Source: an uncultured Clostridia bacterium
Lineage (GTDB): Bacteria > Bacillota > Clostridia > Oscillospirales > Acutalibacteraceae
Assembly: GCA_947626485.1 (NCBI GenBank)
Contig: CANQSG010000111.1
Coordinates: 1 to 6,303 of the forward strand
Direction of reading: 5' to 3'
Length of the DNA stretch: 6,303 bases
Positions 1 through 6,283 of the stretch are shown here, piece after piece (positions within the stretch are counted from its first letter, which is position 1; every line of letters begins with the position of its first letter). The notes beneath the pieces are model-generated. The model was given only the letters and a program-made list of their open reading frames with translations. It was not told the DNA's origin and did not search any database. The position numbers and the translations under genes are program-made.

Positions 1-965
1 CCCTTGAACGCGTTTTACAGACCGCCGCCGCCATCGCCCGGCTCGACGTGCTCTGCTCGCTCGCGACCGTCGCGGTCGACAACGGCTATACCCGCCCCAG
101 GCTCAACGATTCCGGCGTCATCCGCATCGTCGGCGGTCGCCACCCCGTCGTCGAGCGGGTGCTGCGCGGTCCCTTCGTCGCGAACGACACCCTGCTCGAC
201 GGGGGCGACAACCGCTGCGCGATCATCACGGGGCCGAACATGGCGGGCAAATCGACCTATATGCGGCAGGTCGCACTTATCGCCCTGATGGCGCAGATCG
301 GCAGCTTTGTCCCGGCGGAATCGGCGGAGATCGGTCTGGTCGACGCCATCTTCACCCGCGTCGGCGCGTCGGACGACCTCGCCTCGGGACAGTCCACTTT
401 TATGGTCGAAATGAGCGAGGTCGCGCACATTCTGAAAAACGCCACCTCCCGCAGTCTGCTGATTTTAGACGAGATCGGCCGCGGCACCTCCACCTTCGAC
501 GGCATGTCGATCGCCCGCGCGGTGCTTGAATTTGTCGCCGACCGCAAAAAGCTCGGCGCGCGGACGCTTTTCGCCACCCATTATCACGAGCTGACCCAGC
601 TCGAAGCCGAGCTGCCGGGCGTCCGCAATTATAACATCTGCGTCAAAAAGCGGGGCGACGATATCATCTTCCTGCGCCGCATCGTGCCGGGCGGCGCCGA
701 CGACAGCTACGGCATCGAAGTCGCCAAGCTCTCCGGCATTCCGAACGGCATCATCGAGCGCGCCCACCAAATTCTCGAACAGGTCGAGGCCGAGGGCGTC
801 GTCGTGCAGCGCTCCGTCGCCGCCGAAGCGCCCCAGCTGCCGCTCGAAATGCAGCAGGCGCAGGAGCTGCTCGCCGAGCTGCGCGCCGTCGACGTCAACA
901 CCCTGACGCCCATCGAGGCGCTGCAACTGCTCTTCTCGCTCGCTGACCGGGCAAAATCGGTCTGA
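1..965 (+). CDS. mutS: DNA mismatch repair protein MutS, C-terminal part (5' end outside window)
   Basis: MutS is the mismatch-recognition ATPase that scans DNA and recruits MutL. The open frame runs from the window edge (first whole codon at 3) to TGA at 963-965, giving 320 residues. The family usually has about 850-900, so the mismatch-binding, connector and most lever/clamp domains lie upstream. Visible here are the end of the core domain and the whole ABC-type ATPase: Walker A GPNMAGKST (visible residues 77-85), the signature region near DLASGQSTFMVEMSE, Walker B LLILDEIGRGTST (D156, E157) and the switch motif THYHEL (from 192). The C-terminal tail ends with a helix of the form VNTLTPIEALQLL, typical of MutS. 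A QLPLE segment at 834-848 lies where some MutS proteins carry a sliding-clamp-binding peptide. mutL follows after 38 bases with no terminator, so co-transcription is likely. The truncation is the window boundary, not a mutation. Confidence 0.97.
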   Translation, partial: LERVLQTAAAIARLDVLCSLATVAVDNGYTRPRLNDSGVIRIVGGRHPVVERVLRGPFVANDTLLDGGDNRCAIITGPNMAGKSTYMRQVALIALMAQIGSFVPAESAEIGLVDAIFTRVGASDDLASGQSTFMVEMSEVAHILKNATSRSLLILDEIGRGTSTFDGMSIARAVLEFVADRKKLGARTLFATHYHELTQLEAELPGVRNYNICVKKRGDDIIFLRRIVPGGADDSYGIEVAKLSGIPNGIIERAHQILEQVEAEGVVVQRSVAAEAPQLPLEMQQAQELLAELRAVDVNTLTPIEALQLLFSLADRAKSV

Positions 966-988
966 TTTCCCGCAAAAATCGCTGAAAC

Positions 989-995
989 AGGAGGG
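989..995 (+). promoter_or_regulatory. Ribosome binding site of mutL
   Basis: The sequence AGGAGGG ends 8 bases before the ATG at 1004. It is close to a perfect complement of the 16S rRNA 3' end and fixes the mutL start. It suggests mutL is translated independently of mutS rather than by overlap coupling. No convincing promoter is seen in the 38-base gap. Confidence 0.85.
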
Positions 996-1003
996 AACAC
1001 GCC

Positions 1004-2917
1004 ATGCCGCAGATTCAGGTGCTGCCGAAACCGATCGCCGAGCTCATCGCCGCCGGCGAGGTCGTCGAGCGGCCGTCCTCGGTCGTCAAGGAGCTGGTCG
1101 AAAACGCCATCGACGCCGGGGCGACGGCCGTCACCGTCGAGCTGCAGCGCGGCGGGATCCTCTATCTGCGCGTCACCGACAACGGCTGCGGCATTTCGCG
1201 CGGCGACGTGCCGACCGCCTTTCTGCGCCACGCGACGAGCAAAATCGCGAAGGAGACCGACCTCGACGCCATCGCGACCCTCGGCTTCCGGGGGGAGGCG
1301 CTCGCTTCCATCGCGGCGGTCTCGCGGGTCGAAATGCTGACCCGCACGAAGGACGACGTCGCCGGTACGCTCTACCGCATCGAGGGCGGGGAAGCCCGGC
1401 CGCCCGAGGACGCCGGCTGTCCGACCGGGACGACCGTCATCGTCCGCGACCTTTTTTACAATACGCCCGCCCGCATGAAGTTTCTGAAAAAAGACGTCAC
1501 CGAGGGCAACGCGGCGGCGGCCGTCGTCGACCGCATCGCCCTGTCCCACCCCGAAATTTCCTTCCGCCTGCTGCGCGACGGCAAGCAGACCCTCTCGACG
1601 CCGGGGGACGGCTCGCTCGAATCGGCCGTTTACGCCGTTCTCGGCCGCGCCTTTGCTTCGACGCTCATCCCCGTCTCGCACGAGGGCGACGGCGTCTCGG
1701 TGCGGGGTCTGACCTGCAAACCCGTCGCCTGCCGCCCCAATCGCAACGGGCAGTATTTTTTCCTCAACGGCCGCCTCGTGCGCTCCGGCACGGCGTCCGC
1801 CGCCCTCGAACAGGCCTATAAAAATTCCGCCATGGTCGGCAAATTCCCGGCCTGCGTGCTGCATTTGACCCTGCCGCCCGGCACGGTTGACGTCAACGTC
1901 CACCCCTCGAAAATGGAGGTTCGCTTTTCCGACGAGCACCGCGTTTTCGACTGCGTCTATGCCGGCGTCCGCACGGCGCTGCTGCGGCACGATACCCGCC
2001 CCGACCTGCGGCCGACGCCGCCCGACCCGCGCCTGCCGACCGCGCCCGAAACGACCGGGGTGCAGACGCCGCTGCCCGCCCGCCGCGCCCCCTTCCGCGC
2101 GCCGGCTTCCGGTCATTTCCCGGAACGCGCCGACCGCATTCTGCGCGACGTGCTCTCCGCCGACCCGCCCGCCCGAAATCCCGCGATCTCCGACGTCCCG
2201 GTCTACCGCGTCCAACCGGCGCCCCTCGCGCCGCGCGAACCCGCCGAACCGCACGTTCCGCCCGCCGAAAAACCGGCGCCCGCCGTTTCTGTTCCAGCAA
2301 CGTCCGCGCCGCCGGAAACGGCTCGCGCCGACGATACCGCCGGGCAGACGCCGCCCGAAGTGCGCTATCTCGGCGAGGCCTTTTCCACCTACATTCTCGT
2401 CGAGCAGGGCGACAGCCTGTTTTTGATCGACAAGCACGCCGCGCACGAGCGCATTTTATACGAGCGCTTCCGCCGCGACGAGACCGTTTCTTCGCAAATG
2501 CTGCTGCCCGCGCAGCCCGTCACGCTGCCGAAGGAGGAATACGCGGTGCTGCTCGAACAGGCGGCGCTGCTGCATCGGGCGGGCTTTGAGGTCGAGAATT
2601 TCGGAGACGGCACACTGCTCGTCCGCGCGATTCCCGCACCGCTGTCCGGCAGCGATCCCGGCGAGCTGCTCTCGGAGATCGCCGGCGGCCTGTTGACCGG
2701 CTCGAACACCGTGCAGGTCGAGGCGCTCGACCGACTGTATCACACCGTCGCCTGCCGCGCCGCGATCAAGGCGGGCAACCATTCGACCCCCGACGAGCTG
2801 CTGCAGCTCGCGCGGCAGGTGCTCCTGACCGACGACGTGCGTTATTGCCCCCACGGCCGCCCGGTCGCCTTTGAACTGAAAAAACGGGAGCTGGAAAAGC
2901 ATTTTGGACGTCTCTGA
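1004..2917 (+). CDS. mutL: DNA mismatch repair protein MutL with endonuclease signature
   Basis: MutL couples MutS mismatch recognition to strand incision. The protein has 637 residues, usual for the family. The N-terminal GHKL ATPase (about 1-335) has motif I KELVENAIDAGA (E30 and N34 as likely catalytic and Mg-binding residues), motif II DNGCGI (D59), RHATSKI, and motif III GFRGEAL (94-100), then DLFYNTPARMKFLKK, FFLNGRLVRS and DVNVHPSKMEVRF. A Pro/Ala/Arg-rich linker (about 335-450) follows. The C-terminal dimerisation domain begins near 453. It holds DKHAAHERILYE from D476, matching the endonuclease pattern DQHA-x2-E-x4-E with K for Q, plus ACRAAIKAG and the late CPHGRP metal-binding motif. 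This is therefore predicted to be a nicking MutL, as expected where MutH is absent. QMLLPA (498-503) sits where the sliding-clamp-binding peptide is found in Bacillus MutL. The ATG at 1004 is fixed by a strong ribosome binding site and by alignment to IAAGEVV. The 3' end overlaps miaA by 14 bases. Confidence 0.98.
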   Translation: MPQIQVLPKPIAELIAAGEVVERPSSVVKELVENAIDAGATAVTVELQRGGILYLRVTDNGCGISRGDVPTAFLRHATSKIAKETDLDAIATLGFRGEALASIAAVSRVEMLTRTKDDVAGTLYRIEGGEARPPEDAGCPTGTTVIVRDLFYNTPARMKFLKKDVTEGNAAAAVVDRIALSHPEISFRLLRDGKQTLSTPGDGSLESAVYAVLGRAFASTLIPVSHEGDGVSVRGLTCKPVACRPNRNGQYFFLNGRLVRSGTASAALEQAYKNSAMVGKFPACVLHLTLPPGTVDVNVHPSKMEVRFSDEHRVFDCVYAGVRTALLRHDTRPDLRPTPPDPRLPTAPETTGVQTPLPARRAPFRAPASGHFPERADRILRDVLSADPPARNPAISDVPVYRVQPAPLAPREPAEPHVPPAEKPAPAVSVPATSAPPETARADDTAGQTPPEVRYLGEAFSTYILVEQGDSLFLIDKHAAHERILYERFRRDETVSSQMLLPAQPVTLPKEEYAVLLEQAALLHRAGFEVENFGDGTLLVRAIPAPLSGSDPGELLSEIAGGLLTGSNTVQVEALDRLYHTVACRAAIKAGNHSTPDELLQLARQVLLTDDVRYCPHGRPVAFELKKRELEKHFGRL

Positions 2918-3836
2918 AACCCGCCTGCCGCTGCTTTGCGTCGTCGGGCCGACCGCCACGGGCAAATCCGCCCTCGCCGTGCGCCTCGCACAGCGCTTTG
3001 ACGGCGAGATCGTCTCGGCCGATTCCATGCAGATTTACCGCGGCGCCCCGATCGCGACCGCCGTCCCGCCCACCTCGGAACGCGGCGGCGTACCGCACCA
3101 TCTGCTCGAATTTTTAGAGCCCGACGCCGCCTTCACCGTCGCCGATTACGTCGCGCACGCCCACCGCATTCTTGCCGAAATCGCGGCGCGGAACCGTCTG
3201 CCGCTGCTCGTCGGCGGGACGGGGCTGTATGTGAACAGCGTCGTCGATTACATTCAATTCCCGCCCGCGCCGGACGGTGCGCCGGACGACCTGTCCGAGT
3301 TGAGCGCCGAGGATTTGCTCGAACGTCTCGCAAGCGTCGACCCCGAAGCGGCCGCCGACCTGCACCCGAACAACCGCCGCCGCATCCTGCGCGCCCTCGA
3401 GCTCTACGCCGCGACGGGGCAGACCCGCCGGGAGCGCAACGCGCAGTCCCGCGCCCTGCCGTCGCCCTACGACCCACTGCTCATCGGCTTCGGCTTTTGC
3501 GACCGGGAGCTGCTTTGGCGGCGCATCGACCGCCGGGTCGACGAAATGCTCGCCAACGGCCTCGTCGACGAGGCGCGGCGCATGGCGGGTAGGGCGGGGC
3601 AGGGGATGGCGCAGGCCATCGGACACAAGGAGCTGCTGCCCTACCTGCGCGGCGAGCAACCGCTGGAGGCCTGCGTCGACCGCCTCAAACGCGAGACCCG
3701 CCGCTTTGCAAAACGGCAAATGACCTGGTTTTCCCGCGACGAACGCATTCGCTGGATCTGGCTCGACGAGCAGCCCGACCCGTTTTCCGCCGCCGTCGAG
3801 ATGATCGAACATAAGAAAGGATGGCGCCTGCCGTGA
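2904..3836 (+). CDS. miaA: tRNA dimethylallyltransferase MiaA
   Basis: MiaA transfers a dimethylallyl group from DMAPP to N6 of A37 in tRNAs that read codons beginning with U; MiaB or related enzymes may act later. The product is 310 residues, normal for the family. Motifs in order: P-loop GPTATGKS (15-22), ADSMQIYRG with the probable catalytic D40, GVPHHLLEF, GGTGLY (104-109), NNRRRILRALE, RIDRRVDEML, GMAQAIGHKELLPYL, and RLKRETRRFAKRQMTWF near the C-terminus. The usual G-x-DIGTAKP stretch reads GAPIATAVPP here, a local departure at otherwise conserved positions. The TTG at 2904 is chosen because the next in-frame ATG (3027) would delete the P-loop, and no ATG or GTG lies between TTG and the P-loop. 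The ribosome binding site is weak (GGGAG at 2886-2890), so translation probably depends on coupling to mutL, whose stop lies inside this gene. The order mutS-mutL-miaA is common in Firmicutes. Confidence 0.97.
   Translation: MDVSETRLPLLCVVGPTATGKSALAVRLAQRFDGEIVSADSMQIYRGAPIATAVPPTSERGGVPHHLLEFLEPDAAFTVADYVAHAHRILAEIAARNRLPLLVGGTGLYVNSVVDYIQFPPAPDGAPDDLSELSAEDLLERLASVDPEAAADLHPNNRRRILRALELYAATGQTRRERNAQSRALPSPYDPLLIGFGFCDRELLWRRIDRRVDEMLANGLVDEARRMAGRAGQGMAQAIGHKELLPYLRGEQPLEACVDRLKRETRRFAKRQMTWFSRDERIRWIWLDEQPDPFSAAVEMIEHKKGWRLP
3815..3824 (+). promoter_or_regulatory. Ribosome binding site deciding the start of the HlyD-like gene
   Basis: GAAAGGATGG resembles the GAAAGGAGG anti-16S complement and lies at the end of miaA. 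It abuts, and partly overlaps, the ATG at 3821, which is too close to serve it. It is 8 bases from the GTG at 3833, a good spacing. That GTG also forms a GTGA overlap with the miaA stop. The GTG is therefore the preferred start. Confidence 0.55.
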
Positions 3837-5044
3837 GCCGCTTCGGCTATAACCTCTTCAAATACGGCGTTTTGCTGCTGCTGGCGGTCTTCTTCGGCTA
3901 CCAGATCTACGCCTCGGTCTACAACCCGCTGACGACCGGCACCGCCATTCATTACGAGGCTTACGACGGCATTCCCGTCACCGGCGTGATTATCCGGGAT
4001 GAGACCGTCGTGCAGGGCAGCGGCACCGGCGTCCTGCATTACGCGCTGTCCGACGGGGAGCGGGTCGCAAAGGGCGGCGTCATCGCCCGGTTTTACGATT
4101 CCGAGGCCGCCTCTCTCGCCACGACCCGTATCGCCGAGCTCACCGCGCAGATCGCCGACATCGAGGAGATTCAGTCCTACAACGACCTGTCCGCCGCCGA
4201 CATCGACCTGCTCAACGCCCGGGTCGACGCCGCGCTGCACACCCTCCTTTTCACCTGCAGCGCCGGGGATTTCCGCAACGCCGCCGAGGCGGAGGAATCG
4301 CTGCGCGGCCTGCTCAACCGCCGCCAGATCGTCACCGGCGAGGCCGAAAATTTCAACACCTTATTGAGCCAGCTGCAAACCGAGCTCGCCGAACAGCGCA
4401 AGCTCGCCGCGAACCCCCGCGGGCAGATCACCTCCGACCGCACGGGCTATTTCGTCTCGCTTGTCGACGGTTACGAGCAGACGCTCACGCCCGCCGGCCT
4501 TTCCAAATTGACCCCCGCGCAGCTTGACGCCGTCAAGCCGCAGACCGACGCCGGGCAGGGCATCGGCAAGATCGTCTCGGACTACACCTGGTATATCGCG
4601 GCGGCGGTTCCGTTCAGCGATTCGCTCCAGATGCACACCGGCGACGCCCTCACCCTCAAAACCGCCCTGAAATCCAGCCCGACGCTTTCGGTGCGGGTCG
4701 AAGCGGTCAACGTCTCGGACGATGCCGACCGCGCCGTCGTCGTTTTCAGCTGTCAGGAGATGAACAGCGAGCTCGCGACGCTGCGCAGCGGTCCCATGAC
4801 CATCGTCCTGCGCGAATACGAGGGGCTGCGGGTCAGCAGCGCCGCCCTGCGGGTGCTCGACGGCAAGACCGGCGTCTACGTCGTCTCGGGCACGCAGGTG
4901 AAATTCGTCCCCGTCGAGGTGCTGTATTCGACGGGCGGCTACATCCTTTGCAGCGATGAGGACAAGTCGGGCAGCGGCCTGCGGCTGTACGATGAAGTCG
5001 TCGAGAAAGGGAAGGGATTATATGACGGAAAGATCATCCATTGA
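3833..5044 (+). CDS. HlyD/membrane-fusion-like protein with one N-terminal membrane helix
   Basis: This protein (403 residues from GTG 3833, or 407 from ATG 3821) resembles Firmicute proteins annotated as HlyD family efflux adaptors or putative membrane fusion proteins. A short, weakly basic N-terminus leads into a hydrophobic helix at about 12-30 with no lipobox, so it is probably a membrane anchor with the rest outside. DGERVAKGGVIARFYDS (from D74) looks like one half of a biotinyl-lipoyl-like hairpin. A helical, possibly coiled-coil stretch follows (about 90-195). TGYFVSLVDGYE near 204-215 may be the second half. A beta-rich C-terminal part follows, with GVYVVSGTQVKFVPVEVLY and LYDEVVEKGKGLYDGKII. 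No transporter gene is adjacent in the window and no outer-membrane partner is expected in a monoderm, so a transport role is unproven. The start overlaps the miaA stop (GTGA) and the end overlaps yggS by 23 bases. The coding call is firm; the function is tentative. Confidence 0.85.
   Translation: MSRFGYNLFKYGVLLLLAVFFGYQIYASVYNPLTTGTAIHYEAYDGIPVTGVIIRDETVVQGSGTGVLHYALSDGERVAKGGVIARFYDSEAASLATTRIAELTAQIADIEEIQSYNDLSAADIDLLNARVDAALHTLLFTCSAGDFRNAAEAEESLRGLLNRRQIVTGEAENFNTLLSQLQTELAEQRKLAANPRGQITSDRTGYFVSLVDGYEQTLTPAGLSKLTPAQLDAVKPQTDAGQGIGKIVSDYTWYIAAAVPFSDSLQMHTGDALTLKTALKSSPTLSVRVEAVNVSDDADRAVVVFSCQEMNSELATLRSGPMTIVLREYEGLRVSSAALRVLDGKTGVYVVSGTQVKFVPVEVLYSTGGYILCSDEDKSGSGLRLYDEVVEKGKGLYDGKIIH
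5004..5017 (+). promoter_or_regulatory. Ribosome binding site of yggS
   Basis: Two purine blocks, GAAAGGGA (5004-5011) and AAGGGA (5012-5017), lie 10 and 4 bases before the ATG at 5022. They support that ATG over the in-frame ATG at 4956, which would add 22 residues read out of frame through the end of the preceding gene. Confidence 0.65.
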
Positions 5045-5765
5045 CGCGTCGGCCTTTGCGGCGTTTGACGAAAATTATCGCCGCATCCGCGAAGCCGTCG
5101 CCGCCGCCGCCGTCGCCTCCGGCCGCGCGCCCGAAGACATTTCGCTGCTCGCCGCGACTAAGACGGTGCCCCCGGCGCTCATCAACCACGCCATCGACAG
5201 CGGCATCGACCTCATCGGCGAGAACCGGGTGCAGGAGCTGCTGCAAAAGGATGACGCCGTTTCCCGCAAGGCGCGGCGCCACATGATCGGCCATCTGCAA
5301 ACCAACAAGGTGCGGGACGTCATCGACCGGGTCGAGATGATCGAATCGGTGCATTCTCTCAAGCTCGCCGAGACGATCAGCCGCCTTTGCACCGCCCGGG
5401 GCAAGACGATGCCGGTGCTTTTGGAGGTCAACATCGGCCGCGAGGAAAGCAAATCCGGCTTCCTGCCCGAGGAGGTCGCCGAGCGGACTGCGCAAATTGC
5501 CGAAATGTCCGGCTTGAAAGTGTGCGGATTGATGACAATTCCGCCGATTTGCGACACCGAAATTGAAATTCGACGATATTTTCGGGAAATGTTGAAACTG
5601 TTTATTGACATTAAGGAGAAAAAAATAGATAATAGTAGTATGGATCTTCTGTCCATGGGGATGTCGGGCGATTTCGAAGCGGCGATCGCCGAGGGAGCGA
5701 ATCTCGTTCGAATCGGCACTGCGCTGTTCGGCCGCCGACCCGCGCCCCCGCCAGCCAGTTTTTGA
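5022..5765 (+). CDS. yggS: YggS/PLPBP family pyridoxal-phosphate homeostasis protein
   Basis: This is a single-domain PLP-binding TIM-barrel protein of the YggS/YlmE/PLPBP family. The family keeps vitamin B6 and amino-acid pools in balance in the cytoplasm and has no established enzymatic reaction. At 247 residues it is close to the usual 220-240. Motifs: LLAATKTVP with the PLP-lysine K47, IGENRVQE (65-72), HMIGHLQTNK (87-96), IESVHSLKLA, LLEVNIGREESKSGF, CGLMTIPP, then the phosphate-binding SMGMSGDFEAAI (from 211) and VRIGTALFG (from 229). The ATG at 5022 is chosen on the ribosome binding site and family N-terminus; it overlaps the previous gene by 23 bases, suggesting translational coupling. 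Codons 5521-5640 are strikingly A+T-rich (ATT, ATA, AAT, AGT, AAA), unlike the rest of the gene, yet the frame and the family motifs on both sides are intact. Adjacency to sepF matches the ylmE-sepF order of Firmicute division clusters. Confidence 0.96.
   Translation: MTERSSIDASAFAAFDENYRRIREAVAAAAVASGRAPEDISLLAATKTVPPALINHAIDSGIDLIGENRVQELLQKDDAVSRKARRHMIGHLQTNKVRDVIDRVEMIESVHSLKLAETISRLCTARGKTMPVLLEVNIGREESKSGFLPEEVAERTAQIAEMSGLKVCGLMTIPPICDTEIEIRRYFREMLKLFIDIKEKKIDNSSMDLLSMGMSGDFEAAIAEGANLVRIGTALFGRRPAPPPASF
5521..5640. other. A+T-rich patch inside yggS
   Basis: Of these 120 bases 42 are G or C (26 in 5521-5580 and 16 in 5581-5640), against about 70 percent in sampled flanking lines. The reading frame stays open and encodes a plausible YggS helix region. 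The low G+C comes largely from synonymous choices such as ATT, ATA, AAT and AGT, and also from a Lys/Ile/Asn-rich segment. Possible causes are an embedded promoter (see 5605-5633), a recombined tract from a lower-G+C relative, or chance. Confidence 0.8.
5605..5633 (+). promoter_or_regulatory. Predicted vegetative (SigA-type) promoter inside yggS, upstream of sepF
   Basis: TTGACA at 5605-5610 is a perfect -35 hexamer. A 17-base spacer (5611-5627) is followed by GATAAT at 5628-5633, five of six matches to TATAAT. Transcription would start near 5640, leaving about 140 bases before the sepF ATG at 5783. There is no extended -10 TGn. The match sits in the most A+T-rich part of the window, in otherwise G+C-rich sequence where such a match is unlikely by chance, but A+T-richness itself raises the odds of a false hit. 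It is predicted from sequence alone. Confidence 0.5.
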
Positions 5766-5766
5766 T

Positions 5767-5773
5767 AAAGGAG
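5767..5773 (+). promoter_or_regulatory. Ribosome binding site of sepF
   Basis: AAAGGAG begins right after the yggS stop and ends 9 bases before the ATG at 5783. It selects this ATG rather than the TTG at 5762, which overlaps the yggS stop and has no upstream site, or the ATG at 5789, which is 15 bases away. Confidence 0.85.
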
Positions 5774-5782
5774 TTTTGCAAA

Positions 5783-6283
5783 ATGGGTATGTGGGAAAAT
5801 TTCAAGAAGCTAATCAGCGTCTCCGACGAGGACGAGGTCGAGGAGGAAACCTTCGACGAGACGATCGATTCGACCAAGACCCGCAAGGATTCTTATTACG
5901 AATCGGACGATCTCTATCCGTCGACGCCGGCGCGCAAGGCCGAGCCGCCCGCCCGCCCCGTGCGGGAGGACAAGCGCGGCAAGGTCGTCAGCTTCCAGAA
6001 CAACAACGCGATGCAGGTCGTGCTCGTCAAGCCGGAGCGCTTTGAGGACGTCCCCGGCATCGCCGACCACCTCAACGAACATAAAACCGTTCTGCTCAAC
6101 CTCGAAGCCGCCAACCGCGACACCTCGCGCCGCCTCATCGACTTCCTCAGCGGCGTTGCCTACGCCAACCACGGCAGCATCCGCAAGATCGCCAACAGCA
6201 CCTTCATCATCGCGCCGACCGACGTCGACGTGATGGGCGAGCTGATGGTCGACGACCTCGAGGACGGCAAGCTCTATCTGTAA
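5783..6283 (+). CDS. sepF: Cell division protein SepF
   Basis: SepF binds FtsZ and the membrane, bundling and anchoring FtsZ filaments at the division septum. The product has 166 residues, in the normal range. The N-terminal MGMWENFKKLISV can form the short amphipathic membrane-binding helix known in the family. A strongly acidic, probably disordered linker follows (about 14-30 acid-rich, then Ser/Pro/Arg-rich to about 65). The conserved SepF domain covers about 66-166. It shows KVVSFQNNNAMQVVLVKP, FEDVPGIADHL, KTVLLNLE, RRLIDFLSGVAYANHGSI, and FIIAPTDVDV. The gene lies 17 bases after yggS, probably in the same transcript, and may also be driven by the predicted promoter inside yggS. In many Firmicutes ylmG, ylmH and divIVA follow; only 20 bases remain after the TAA here, with no terminator and no gene that can be called. 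Confidence 0.97.
   Translation: MGMWENFKKLISVSDEDEVEEETFDETIDSTKTRKDSYYESDDLYPSTPARKAEPPARPVREDKRGKVVSFQNNNAMQVVLVKPERFEDVPGIADHLNEHKTVLLNLEAANRDTSRRLIDFLSGVAYANHGSIRKIANSTFIIAPTDVDVMGELMVDDLEDGKLYL

Noticed and set aside
1455..1475. TACAAT in mutL as a -10 box
   Set aside because: There is no acceptable -35 hexamer 16-18 bases upstream.
1887..2426. A plus-strand frame of 179 codons inside the mutL linker region
   Set aside because: It is a Pro/Arg/Ser-rich read-through of mutL in another frame with no recognisable domain or ribosome binding site.
707..2446. A 579-codon minus-strand open frame opposite mutS and mutL
   Set aside because: It lies opposite two certain genes. Its Arg/Gly/Asp-rich product shows no family motif. 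Long antisense frames are expected in G+C-rich coding DNA because stop codons are rare on the opposite strand.
4956..5021. A longer N-terminus for yggS from the ATG at 4956
   Set aside because: The extra residues are another-frame reading of the HlyD-like gene and do not look like the YggS family. The ATG at 5022 has a clear ribosome binding site.
5557..5585. A possible hairpin CCGAAA...TTTCGG in the A+T-rich patch
   Set aside because: The stem is only 6 base pairs with a 17-base loop and no following T-run, so it is too weak to call a terminator or RNA element.
5762..5782. A TTG start for sepF at 5762
   Set aside because: It would translate through the ribosome binding site itself; the ATG at 5783 is correctly spaced and gives the expected amphipathic N-terminus.
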